Shown here piece after piece: positions 1 through 6,055 of a DNA stretch of 6,055 nucleotides. Within the stretch, counting starts at the first letter, position 1. Every line of letters starts with the position of its first letter. Below the pieces are notes generated by a model. It was given only the letters and a program-made list of their open reading frames with translations. It was not told the origin of the DNA and searched no databases. A program made the translations under genes and the position numbers. Location: positions 1 to 6,055 of the forward strand of contig JAFGNC010000493.1 of assembly GCA_016927175.1 (NCBI GenBank), given 5' to 3'. Origin of the DNA: Gammaproteobacteria bacterium (GTDB lineage: Bacteria > Pseudomonadota > Gammaproteobacteria > Steroidobacterales > Rariloculaceae).

Positions 1-246
1 CAGCGCGCCGTCGAGCGACCAATCGAGCAGACGCAGCACGTCGAGCCGCTGCAGCGCACAGGCCCATTCGGCGTAGACGTCGAGCTTGCCGGCCGCATAA
101 ATGCCGCCGACGAGCGCGCCCATCGAAGAGCCGGAGATATAGCGGATGTCGTAGCCGTGCTCCTCGAGACAGCGGATCACGCCGATGTGCGCTAGCCCGC
201 GCGCGCCGCCGGCGCCGAGGACGAGGGAGGTCGTTATCGTCGCCAT
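1..246 (-). CDS. Patatin-like phospholipase family protein, N-terminal 82 residues (truncated by window edge)
   Basis: This is the start of a patatin-like serine lipid acyl hydrolase of the bacterial RssA/YchK-like type. Such enzymes cleave acyl chains from membrane lipids using a Ser-Asp dyad. The ATG is at 246 and the frame stays open to base 1. The protein begins MATITTSLVLGAGGARG; the glycine-rich GAGGARG at residues 11-17 is the oxyanion-hole motif. The nucleophile elbow GSSMG is at residues 39-43, with Ser41 the predicted nucleophile, followed by a typical GALVGGIYAAG segment. The catalytic Asp (DGA/DGG motif) would lie beyond the window. The start is secure: an in-frame TGA (264-262) lies only five codons upstream with no other start codon between. 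There is no signal peptide, so the protein is probably cytoplasmic or peripheral. It is divergent from the small membrane protein gene at 376. No strong Shine-Dalgarno is visible. The family is certain; the physiological substrate cannot be told. Confidence 0.93.
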   Translation of the reverse strand, partial: MATITTSLVLGAGGARGLAHIGVIRCLEEHGYDIRYISGSSMGALVGGIYAAGKLDVYAEWACALQRLDVLRLLDWSLDGAL

Positions 247-340
247 CTCGAATCCCGCTCTTCAGGACGAACCGGAGTCTAAGGCAACGGGAAGGACGCG
301 TGGTGGCACCAGTCTTGCATCCCGGGAGAGTCGATCTGAC

Positions 341-354
341 GCGGCTCGAGCCGC
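341..354. repeat. 14-bp perfect palindrome in the divergent intergenic region
   Basis: GCGGCTCGAGCCGC reads the same on both strands. It lies between the divergent patatin and GlsB-like genes, 10 bases before the Shine-Dalgarno site of the latter. It could be an operator half of the divergent promoter region or a short hairpin in the leader of the plus-strand message. In DNA this rich in GC, a palindrome of this length is expected about once by chance in a window of this size, so only its intergenic position makes it notable. I could not identify a convincing sigma70 promoter for either gene in 247-375. Confidence 0.35.
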
Positions 355-363
355 AAATCCGAT

Positions 364-368
364 GGAGG
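364..368 (+). promoter_or_regulatory. Shine-Dalgarno site of the GlsB/YeaQ-like gene
   Basis: GGAGG lies 7 bases before the ATG at 376. It is the strongest ribosome binding site in the window and fixes the start of the small membrane protein. If the downstream phospholipase D gene is translationally coupled, this site would also drive its translation. Confidence 0.8.
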
Positions 369-375
369 GTCAAGA

Positions 376-633
376 ATGGGTATTCTGGCGTGGATCGTGC
401 TGGGTCTCATCGCGGGCGTCATCGCCAAGCTGGTCATGCCGGGCGAGGATCCGGGCGGCTTCTTCATCACGATCGTGATCGGAATCGTGGGCGCGCTGAT
501 CGGCGGGGCGATTGCATCTGCGCTCGGCTGGGGCGGCGTGGACGGCATCAACCTCGGCAGCATCGTCGTCGCCGTGCTCGGCGCGATCCTGCTGTTGTTC
601 GGATACAGGATGCTGGTGCGGCGCCGCGCCTGA
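376..633 (+). CDS. GlsB/YeaQ/YmgE family stress-type membrane protein (transglycosylase-associated protein)
   Basis: This is a complete 85-residue integral membrane protein of the GlsB/YeaQ/YmgE family. These small inner-membrane proteins are often induced in stress or stationary phase, and their molecular function is not established. Three hydrophobic, glycine-rich segments are visible at about residues 3-21, 28-51 and 59-79. The family-typical loop MPGEDPGG (21-28) lies after the first helix and a Gly-Trp-Gly-Gly turn near 51-54. The C-terminus is basic (VRRRA), consistent with a cytoplasmic end. Length fits the family (about 80-90 residues). The start is chosen from the family-typical N-terminus and the GGAGG 7 bases upstream. 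The stop TGA (631-633) overlaps the putative CTG start of the phospholipase D gene, which suggests an operon with coupled translation. The family name 'transglycosylase-associated' is historical and does not imply enzymatic activity. Confidence 0.93.
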   Translation: MGILAWIVLGLIAGVIAKLVMPGEDPGGFFITIVIGIVGALIGGAIASALGWGGVDGINLGSIVVAVLGAILLLFGYRMLVRRRA

Positions 634-2192
634 AGCGTCCCGGAGCGCGCGGCGCCCTGCTGCTCTCGATCGCGGCCGCCGGCGTCGGGATCTTTGCCCT
701 TCGCCTCGCAAACCCGCTGCCGAGCCTCCGCGACCGCCCGTCCTCCAGCGCTTTCACCGACACGGCCGACACGCGCCTCGGCAGCGCGGTCGCGCCGCTC
801 GTCGCAGCTCATCCCGGTCGCGCGGGGATCTATGCGCTCGCCGACGCGAGGGCCGCGTTCGCCGCGCGCGTGCTGCTCGCGGCGGCTGCGGAGCGTTCGC
901 TCGACATCCAGTACTACATCTGGCGCAACGACAGGACCGGCACTCTGCTGTTCGAGGCTCTGCGGGCGGCGGCGGAGCGCGGCGTGCGGGTGCGGCTGCT
1001 CCTCGACGACAACAACACGGCGGGCATGGACGAGGTCCTGGCCGCGCTCGATCGGCACGCGAACATCGAGGTACGGCTGTTCAACCCCTTCACGATCCGG
1101 GGCCTGCGCCCGCTGAACTTCCTGACGGACTTCTCGCGCCTGAACCGGCGCATGCACAACAAATCCTTCACGGCGGACAACCAGGCGACGATCGTCGGCG
1201 GCCGCAACGTCGGGGACGAGTACTTCGACGCGGCGCCGGAAGGGGAGCTGGTTTTCAGCGATCTGGACGTGCTCGCGGTCGGACCGATCGTCGGCGACGT
1301 GTCCGCGGATTTCGACCGCTACTGGGGGAGCGGCTCCGCCTACCCCGCCGAGCGCATCCTGCCGCCGGTCGAGCCGGCGGCGCTCGATGCGCTCGAGGAC
1401 CGAGCCTCGATCGTCGAGCGCGATCCGGCGGCCGCGCGTTACGTCGGCGCCGTGCGGACCCTGCCGTTCGTCGACGAGCTTCTCGAATCGCGGCTCGACC
1501 TGGAGTGGGCGCCGACGCGCATGATCAGCGACGATCCGGCGAAGGCGCTCGGCCGCGCCGAGCCGGCGGAGCTGCTTCCGGCCAAGCTCGCCGCGACGAT
1601 CGGCGAACCGCAGGCCTCCCTCGACCTCGTATCGCCGTACTTCGTTCCGACGGAAGACGGCGTCGCGGCGTTCTCGGCGCTGGCCGCCGGCGGAGTGGAA
1701 GTCCGCGTGCTGGTCAATTCCCTCGAGGCGACCGACGTCGATGCCGTGCATTCCGGCTACGCCAAACATCGAAAGGCGCTGCTCGAAGCCGGCATCGCGC
1801 TGTACGAGATGCGGCTCGTGGCGTCCGAGGAAGGCGGATCGGGGCCTTTCGGCAGCGGCGCTTCGAGCCTGCACGCGAAGACTTTCGGCGCCGACAGGCG
1901 GCGACTGTTCATCGGCTCGTTCAATTTCGATCCGCGTTCGGCGAATCTGAACACGGAGCTCGGCTTCGTCATCGACAGCAGCGAGCTGGCGCAGCGGCTT
2001 GCGGCCGTATTCGACCGGGCGGTACCCGCGATCGCCTACGAGGTGCGTCTGTCGCCGGACGGCGAAGTCTTCTGGGTGGAGCGCCGCGGCGAAGAGGCCG
2101 TGGTGCGGCACGACACGGAGCCCGGCACGACCGCATGGCAGCGCGGCGCGGTCGAAGTTCTGTCGTGGCTGCCGATCGACTGGCTGCTGTGA
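630..2192 (+). CDS. Phospholipase D family protein, cardiolipin synthase C (ClsC/YmdC)-like
   Basis: This is a membrane-anchored protein with two PLD domains, most like ClsC (YmdC), which in E. coli makes cardiolipin from phosphatidylglycerol and phosphatidylethanolamine. From the CTG at 630 it is 520 residues. An N-terminal hydrophobic segment (about 8-24) follows a basic start (KRPGAR). The first PLD domain includes LDIQYYIW (91-98) and HKD motif H176-x-K178-x4-D183, followed by GGRN. The second includes SPYFVP and H415-x-K417-x4-D422, followed by GSFN. Both catalytic motifs are intact. The C-terminus LPIDWLL resembles that of ClsC. The frame is open back to 300, but the only upstream GTG codons (300, 390) lie before or inside the preceding gene. 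Nothing canonical occurs from there to GTG 870, which would remove conserved sequence. CTG 630, in a CTGA overlap with the preceding stop, gives a natural N-terminus. Family is sure; the start and exact lipid reaction are less so. Confidence 0.88.
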   Translation: MKRPGARGALLLSIAAAGVGIFALRLANPLPSLRDRPSSSAFTDTADTRLGSAVAPLVAAHPGRAGIYALADARAAFAARVLLAAAAERSLDIQYYIWRNDRTGTLLFEALRAAAERGVRVRLLLDDNNTAGMDEVLAALDRHANIEVRLFNPFTIRGLRPLNFLTDFSRLNRRMHNKSFTADNQATIVGGRNVGDEYFDAAPEGELVFSDLDVLAVGPIVGDVSADFDRYWGSGSAYPAERILPPVEPAALDALEDRASIVERDPAAARYVGAVRTLPFVDELLESRLDLEWAPTRMISDDPAKALGRAEPAELLPAKLAATIGEPQASLDLVSPYFVPTEDGVAAFSALAAGGVEVRVLVNSLEATDVDAVHSGYAKHRKALLEAGIALYEMRLVASEEGGSGPFGSGASSLHAKTFGADRRRLFIGSFNFDPRSANLNTELGFVIDSSELAQRLAAVFDRAVPAIAYEVRLSPDGEVFWVERRGEEAVVRHDTEPGTTAWQRGAVEVLSWLPIDWLL

Positions 2193-2197
2193 CGCGC

Positions 2198-2228
2198 TTT
2201 ACAGCTTCGGCCGGCAGCACCGCATAAT
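2198..2228 (+). promoter_or_regulatory. Candidate sigma70-type promoter for the P-type ATPase gene
   Basis: TTTACA (2198-2203, five of six matches to the -35 consensus) and CATAAT (2223-2228, five of six to the -10 consensus) lie in the 63-bp gap before the ATPase. The spacer is 19 bp, at the long end of the functional range. A transcript would start near 2235, leaving a leader of about 20 bases before the ATG at 2256. AT-rich hexamers are rare in this sequence, which favours a real signal. It could allow the ATPase, and perhaps the protease gene after it, to be expressed separately from the two genes upstream. Confidence 0.42.
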
Positions 2229-2255
2229 CCACGCCTCGACGACGGCGGATCCCGA

Positions 2256-5090
2256 ATGAACGAGAACACTGGCCGGACGCCCGTGCCTGACGCGTACCGG
2301 CAGAGCGCGGAAGACGTGCTGACCACGCTCGGCGCCGATCCGAGCGCGGGGCTCGATCAGGCGGAGGTGCAAAGGCGGCTCGCGCGCCACGGCGCGAATC
2401 TACTGGCCGAGGCTCGGCGCAGGCCGGCATGGCGCCGGCTCGCGGCTCAGTTCACGGATGCACTGGTCGTGCTGCTGATCGTGGCTGCTTCCATCTCGGC
2501 GTTGCTGTGGTACGTGGAGCGCGACGGCGCGCTCCCGTACGAGGCGATCGCGATCTTCGCGATCGTCCTGCTGAACGCTTTCATGGGCTACATTCAGCAG
2601 GCGCGCGCGGAGCAGACCCTGGCGGGGCTGAAGGAGATGTCGGTCGCCCGGGCCCGGGTCGTCAGGGACGGTATGCAGCAGAACGTCGTGGCCGCCGAGC
2701 TGGTCCCGGGGGACGTGATCGTGATCGAGGAGGGCGACACCGTGCCGGCCGACGCGCGCCTGATTCGCGTGTCGGCGCTGCAGACGGCGGAAGCCGCGCT
2801 GACGGGCGAGAGCGTGCCGGTCGCGAAGAATGCGGTGCCGCTCGATGCGGAAGCGGTGCTCGGCGACCGGAGCAACATGGTCTTCCGCGGCACGTCGGTG
2901 GCCTCCGGGCGCGGCCGCGCCGTCGTGACGGCCACGGGTATGCGGACGGAGATCGGGCGCATCGCCGGCCTGCTGGAGGCGACGCCGGAGGACAAGACTC
3001 CGCTCCAGCGCGAGCTCGACCGCGTCGGCAAGCTGCTCGGAATCGTCGTCATCGCGATAGCGATCGCAATGATCGCGACGATTGCGCTCGTCGGCGGCGT
3101 CAGCGGCGCGTCCGCGCTGTTCGACGTGCTGATCGTCGGCGTGGCGCTGGCCGTCGCGGCCGTGCCGGAGGGCCTGCCGGCCGTCGTGACGGTCGTGCTG
3201 TCGCTCGGCGTCCAGCGGATGGCGGCCAGGAACGCGATCGTCAGGCAGCTCGCGGCGGTCGAGACGCTCGGCTCGGCGGACGTGATCGCGTCGGACAAGA
3301 CCGGGACGCTGACGCGGAGCGAGATGACGGTGCGCGCGGTCGTGACCGCCGCCGGCCGCACCGACATGTCCGGCACCGGCTACGCGCCGGAAGGCGACGT
3401 GTCGCCGCCGCGGGGGGCCGGCGCCGGCGCGAGCGCCGAGCTCGAGCGGGCGCTCGTGATCGCCGAGCGCGCCAACAACGCAGAGCTGCGGCGGCACGAC
3501 GGCCGCTGGACCCTGCACGGCGATCCGACCGAGGGCGCGCTGCTCGTCGCGGCGCGCAAAGCGGGTCTCGACCCGGAGGAGCTCGGCAGGCGCTTCCCCC
3601 GCATCGCGGAGATTCCGTTCTCGTCGGAGCGCAAGCTGATGAGCACGGTGCACGCCGATGCCGCGAACGGCGAAAGGCTCATGGTCATGACCAAGGGCGC
3701 GCCCGGCGTGCTGCTCGAGCGCTGCACGGCGGAGCTCGCGGACGGGGCCGCGCGCCCGCTGACGGACGCGCGGCGCGCGGAGATCCTCGCGGCGAACGAG
3801 GCCATGGCGGGCGAGGCGCTGCGCACCCTCGGTCTCGCGTTCCGCGAGCTGCCGGCGCAGGGCTTCGACGCCGACACGCTCGACGCCCGTGTCGAGCAGA
3901 ACCTCGTTTTCGCGGGGCTGGTCGGCATGATCGACCCGCCCCGTCCGGAGGCCGGCGAGGCCGCCGCGCGCGCGAAGCGAGCGGGGATCCGGGCGATCAT
4001 GATCACCGGCGATCACCCGACGACCGCGTCCGTCATCGCGCGCGAGCTCGGCATCGCGGCGGACGGCCGCGCGCTGAGCGGCACGGAGCTCGACGGGATG
4101 ACGGACGAGGAGCTGGACGCGGTCGTCGGCGACGTTTCCGTCTATGCGCGGGTGAATCCGGTGCACAAGCTGCGCATCGTCGAGGCGCTGCAGCGCCTCG
4201 GCATGACGGTCGCGATGACGGGCGACGGCGTCAACGACGCGCCGGCCCTGAAGGCGGCCGACATCGGCGTCGCGATGGGCATCACCGGCACGGACGTATC
4301 GAAGCAGGCCGGCGACATCGTGCTGACCGACGACAATTTCGCCTCGATCGTCGCGGCCGTCGAGGAGGGTCGGGCCATCTTCGCCAACATCCGGAAGTTC
4401 CTGCGCTATCTGCTGTCGTCGAACATCGGCGAGGTCATGACGATGTTCTTCGGCGTCGTGCTCGCGGACGCCATCGGGCTGACGGCGGCCGCGGCCGGCG
4501 CGCCGCTCGCGCTGCCGCTGCTCGCGACGCAGATCCTGTGGGTCAACCTCGTCACGGACGGGGCGCCGGCGCTTGCGCTCGGACTCGATCCCCCGGACGA
4601 GCGGACGATGCGGCGGCCGCCGCGGCCGCCGGGGGAAGGCGTGATCACGCGGCGGATGTGGCGTGGCATCTTCTTCGTCGGCGCGATCATGATGCTCGGC
4701 ACGCTCCTCGTGCTCGACGCGAGCCTGCCGGGCGGTTTCGTCGAAGGCGCCGGGAGCCTCGAATACGGCCAGACGATGGCATTCAACACGCTCGTGCTGT
4801 TCAACGTCTTCAATGTCTTCAACGCGCGCTCGGACGATCGCAGCGCCTTCGCCGACCTGTTCACGAACGCCTGGGTCGGCGGCGCGGTTCTGCTGTCGCT
4901 GTCGCTGCAGGCAGCCGTCGTCTATACGCCATTCCTGCAACGCGCGTTCTCGACGGTCGCTCTCGACGCCGGCGACTGGGCGTTGTGCGCGGCCGTCGCG
5001 AGCTCGGTGCTGTGGCTGCGCGAGATCCAGAAGGGACTCGGCCGGCTGCGGCGGGCGTCCCCGAGCGCCGTTGGAGTGTCGGCGCGCTGA
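2256..5090 (+). CDS. Cation-transporting P-type ATPase, P2 (Ca2+-ATPase-like) subfamily
   Basis: This is a complete 944-residue P-type ATPase, predicted to export Ca2+ (possibly Mn2+) across the inner membrane using ATP. In order: cation ATPase N-terminal domain (about 14-66); M1-M2 (68-113); actuator domain with TGES (183-186); M3-M4 (258-314) with PEGLP (304-308); phosphorylation motif DKTGTLT with Asp347; nucleotide-binding KGAP with Lys480; TGD with Asp586; hinge TGDGVNDAP with Asp657 and Asp661; then M5-M10. Ion-site residues matching SERCA are Glu305 (M4), Asn723 and Glu726 (M5), and Asn764, Thr767 and Asp768 (M6, WVNLVTDG). The M8 position matching SERCA Glu908 is Asn850, so one of the two Ca2+ sites may be lost, as in PMCA-type pumps. 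The start is preceded by a weak GGCGGA 6 bases away and gives the family-typical N-terminus. It follows the phospholipase gene by 63 bp and precedes ftsH by 55 bp. Ion specificity is inferred. Confidence 0.95.
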   Translation: MNENTGRTPVPDAYRQSAEDVLTTLGADPSAGLDQAEVQRRLARHGANLLAEARRRPAWRRLAAQFTDALVVLLIVAASISALLWYVERDGALPYEAIAIFAIVLLNAFMGYIQQARAEQTLAGLKEMSVARARVVRDGMQQNVVAAELVPGDVIVIEEGDTVPADARLIRVSALQTAEAALTGESVPVAKNAVPLDAEAVLGDRSNMVFRGTSVASGRGRAVVTATGMRTEIGRIAGLLEATPEDKTPLQRELDRVGKLLGIVVIAIAIAMIATIALVGGVSGASALFDVLIVGVALAVAAVPEGLPAVVTVVLSLGVQRMAARNAIVRQLAAVETLGSADVIASDKTGTLTRSEMTVRAVVTAAGRTDMSGTGYAPEGDVSPPRGAGAGASAELERALVIAERANNAELRRHDGRWTLHGDPTEGALLVAARKAGLDPEELGRRFPRIAEIPFSSERKLMSTVHADAANGERLMVMTKGAPGVLLERCTAELADGAARPLTDARRAEILAANEAMAGEALRTLGLAFRELPAQGFDADTLDARVEQNLVFAGLVGMIDPPRPEAGEAAARAKRAGIRAIMITGDHPTTASVIARELGIAADGRALSGTELDGMTDEELDAVVGDVSVYARVNPVHKLRIVEALQRLGMTVAMTGDGVNDAPALKAADIGVAMGITGTDVSKQAGDIVLTDDNFASIVAAVEEGRAIFANIRKFLRYLLSSNIGEVMTMFFGVVLADAIGLTAAAAGAPLALPLLATQILWVNLVTDGAPALALGLDPPDERTMRRPPRPPGEGVITRRMWRGIFFVGAIMMLGTLLVLDASLPGGFVEGAGSLEYGQTMAFNTLVLFNVFNVFNARSDDRSAFADLFTNAWVGGAVLLSLSLQAAVVYTPFLQRAFSTVALDAGDWALCAAVASSVLWLREIQKGLGRLRRASPSAVGVSAR

Positions 5091-5132
5091 CGGCGTCGGT
5101 ACGCTTCTTGCTTCCCCTGCGCCGGACTCGTC

Positions 5133-5136
5133 GGAG
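5133..5136 (+). promoter_or_regulatory. Shine-Dalgarno site of the FtsH-family gene
   Basis: GGAG ends 9 bases before the ATG at 5146, supporting that start codon. The 55-bp gap between the ATPase stop and this ATG holds no obvious promoter hexamers and no hairpin followed by a T-run, so read-through from the ATPase gene is likely. Confidence 0.6.
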
Positions 5137-5145
5137 CGAAAGACC

Positions 5146-6055
5146 ATGGCAAAGCGGACAGGGCCGGGCAGAGCGCCGGCTGGCGACGTCGCGCAGGGGC
5201 GCCAGCCGCCTTACGATTCGAGGGACGGCCGCCGGCCGCAGATGCCGCCGCGCAACGCGTGGCTGTGGTTCCTGCTGATTCTGCTCGCGAACTTCCTGCT
5301 CGTCAGGTTGTTCTTCCCGTCGGCCGACGAGGCGACGGTGCCGTACACGGTCTTTCGGGAGCAGGTCGGCAGCGGTAACGTCGAAGCCATCTTCAACCAG
5401 GGTCAGCGCATCGAAGGTCGCTTCGTCGAGCCCGTCACCTATCCGCCGCCGGCAGCCCGCGCCGAGCCGGGCGCATCGGGCAGCGACGGAGCGCAGCCGC
5501 GGCAGGTCACGAATTTCACGACGACCGTACCGTCCTTCGTCGATCCGGGGCTCGAGGCGCTGCTGATCGAGAACGGCGTGGAGATCAGCGCCGAGCCGAT
5601 TCAGACCGGCTCGGCGTGGCCGCTGCTGCTTTTCGGTTTCGGCCCCGCGATCCTGATCATCGTGTTCTACGTCTGGCTGTTCCGGCGCGCGGCGAAGCAG
5701 GGCGGCGGTCTCGGAGGCGGGTTGATGGGCATCGGCCGCAGCAAGGCGCGCCGCTACGATACCGAGCGGGACACGAAGGTCACGTTCGACGACGTGGCCG
5801 GCATCGACGAGGTCGAGAACGAGCTGGTCGAGATCGTCGACTTCCTGAAGTCGCCGGAGAAGTACACGCGTCTCGGCGGCACGGCGCCGAAAGGCGTGCT
5901 GCTGATCGGCGCGCCCGGCACCGGCAAGACGCTGCTCGCGCGAGCGGTCGCCGGCGAGGCCGGCGTGCCGTTCTTCTCGATGAGCGCCGCCGAGTTCGTC
6001 GAGATGATCGTCGGCGTCGGCGCGGCGCGCGTGCGCGACCTGTTCAAGCAGGCGC
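5146..6055 (+). CDS. ftsH: FtsH-family ATP-dependent zinc metalloprotease, N-terminal 303 residues (truncated by window edge)
   Basis: This is the N-terminal half of an FtsH-type membrane-anchored AAA+ protease, which extracts and degrades misfolded or regulatory proteins at the inner membrane. A basic, proline-rich tail (1-37) precedes TM1 (about 39-57). A periplasmic domain of about 100 residues and TM2 (about 158-179) follow. A glycine-rich linker with RSKARRY leads into the AAA+ domain, beginning with VTFDDVAGID (212-221). Walker A GAPGTGKT is at 255-262. The pore-loop segment FVEMIVGVGAARVRDLF (284-300) is the last part visible. Walker B, the arginine fingers and the zinc motif HEXXH lie beyond the window, so protease activity cannot be confirmed. 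The pore position that is Phe in E. coli FtsH (MFVG) is Ile288 here. The long tail, that change, and the absence of rlmE upstream suggest an additional FtsH paralog rather than the housekeeping copy. The start is supported by GGAG 9 bases upstream. Confidence 0.94.
   Translation, partial: MAKRTGPGRAPAGDVAQGRQPPYDSRDGRRPQMPPRNAWLWFLLILLANFLLVRLFFPSADEATVPYTVFREQVGSGNVEAIFNQGQRIEGRFVEPVTYPPPAARAEPGASGSDGAQPRQVTNFTTTVPSFVDPGLEALLIENGVEISAEPIQTGSAWPLLLFGFGPAILIIVFYVWLFRRAAKQGGGLGGGLMGIGRSKARRYDTERDTKVTFDDVAGIDEVENELVEIVDFLKSPEKYTRLGGTAPKGVLLIGAPGTGKTLLARAVAGEAGVPFFSMSAAEFVEMIVGVGAARVRDLFKQA

Noticed and set aside
300..629. GTG 300 or GTG 390 as the start of the phospholipase D gene, or a fusion with the GlsB-like gene by frameshifting.
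   Set aside because: Residues encoded upstream of 630 in this frame are His/Arg-rich shadow of the GlsB-like gene and unlike any PLD N-terminus. No recognisable slippery heptamer is present near the stop at 631-633.
279..2111. A 610-codon open frame on the minus strand opposite the GlsB-like and phospholipase D genes.
   Set aside because: It has Arg-rich, domain-free sequence and runs across two unrelated plus-strand genes. It is a shadow of the third-position GC bias.
2186..2205. Hairpin GCTGT / ACAGC around the phospholipase D stop codon.
   Set aside because: A 5-bp stem with a 10-base loop and no T-run is too weak for a terminator.
2544..3067. Two copies of the octamer GCGATCGC (2544-2551 and 3060-3067), like the cyanobacterial HIP1 repeat.
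   Set aside because: Both fall in Ile-Ala-rich membrane helices where alternating ATC and GCG codons produce it. Two copies do not show enrichment.
5065..5085. Hairpin GCGCCG / CGGCGC with a 9-base loop at the end of the ATPase gene.
   Set aside because: The stem is only 6 bp, lies inside the coding sequence and has no T-run after it. It is common by chance in DNA this rich in GC, so I do not call it a terminator.
2400..5147. A 915-codon open frame on the minus strand opposite the ATPase, plus shorter ones on the same strand.
   Set aside because: Its translation is low-complexity and rich in Arg, Asp, His and Gln, with no recognisable domain. It is what GC-biased codon use produces opposite a real gene. 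The plus-strand frame has every P-type ATPase motif.
2429..5278. A 949-codon plus-strand frame overlapping the ATPase and running into ftsH, and a similar one at 512-2227.
   Set aside because: Both are Arg/Gly/Ala-rich alternate frames without motifs, and they conflict with well-supported genes.

Overview
This is a GC-rich, gene-dense bacterial window with five protein genes and no RNA genes, CRISPR arrays or recognisable mobile elements. Codon use is strongly biased to G/C at third positions. This also leaves long open shadow frames on both strands of the true genes. Gene types and the GC bias suggest a high-GC proteobacterium, perhaps gamma or beta. That is an inference from protein style only; no marker gene fixes the taxonomy.

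Layout: (1) 1-246, minus strand, the N-terminal part of a patatin-like phospholipase that runs off the left edge. (2) 247-375, a divergent intergenic region with a 14-bp perfect palindrome and a good Shine-Dalgarno site. (3) 376-633, a small GlsB/YeaQ-type three-helix membrane protein. (4) About 630-2192, a two-HKD phospholipase D family protein of the cardiolipin synthase C (ClsC/YmdC) type. It has no ATG, GTG or TTG where its N-terminus should lie, and seems to start at a CTG overlapping the stop of the previous gene. (5) 2193-2255, a short gap with a sigma70-like promoter candidate. (6) 2256-5090, a complete P2-type, Ca2+-ATPase-like P-type ATPase. (7) 5091-5145, a short gap with a Shine-Dalgarno site. 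(8) 5146 to the right edge, the N-terminal half of an FtsH-family membrane AAA+ protease. No stretch longer than 300 bases lacks a gene.

All five products are predicted to act at or on the membrane: lipid hydrolysis, a small stress-type membrane protein, cardiolipin-type lipid synthesis or remodelling, cation efflux, and membrane protein quality control. The four plus-strand genes are closely spaced (4-nt overlap, 63-bp gap, 55-bp gap) and could be transcribed together, possibly with an internal promoter before the ATPase. A shared envelope-stress role is an inference from content and spacing. Every gene belongs to a known family, and I see no convincing evidence of a new type of system. The points most worth checking are the apparent CTG start, the FtsH pore-loop substitution, and the altered M8 ion-site residue of the ATPase.
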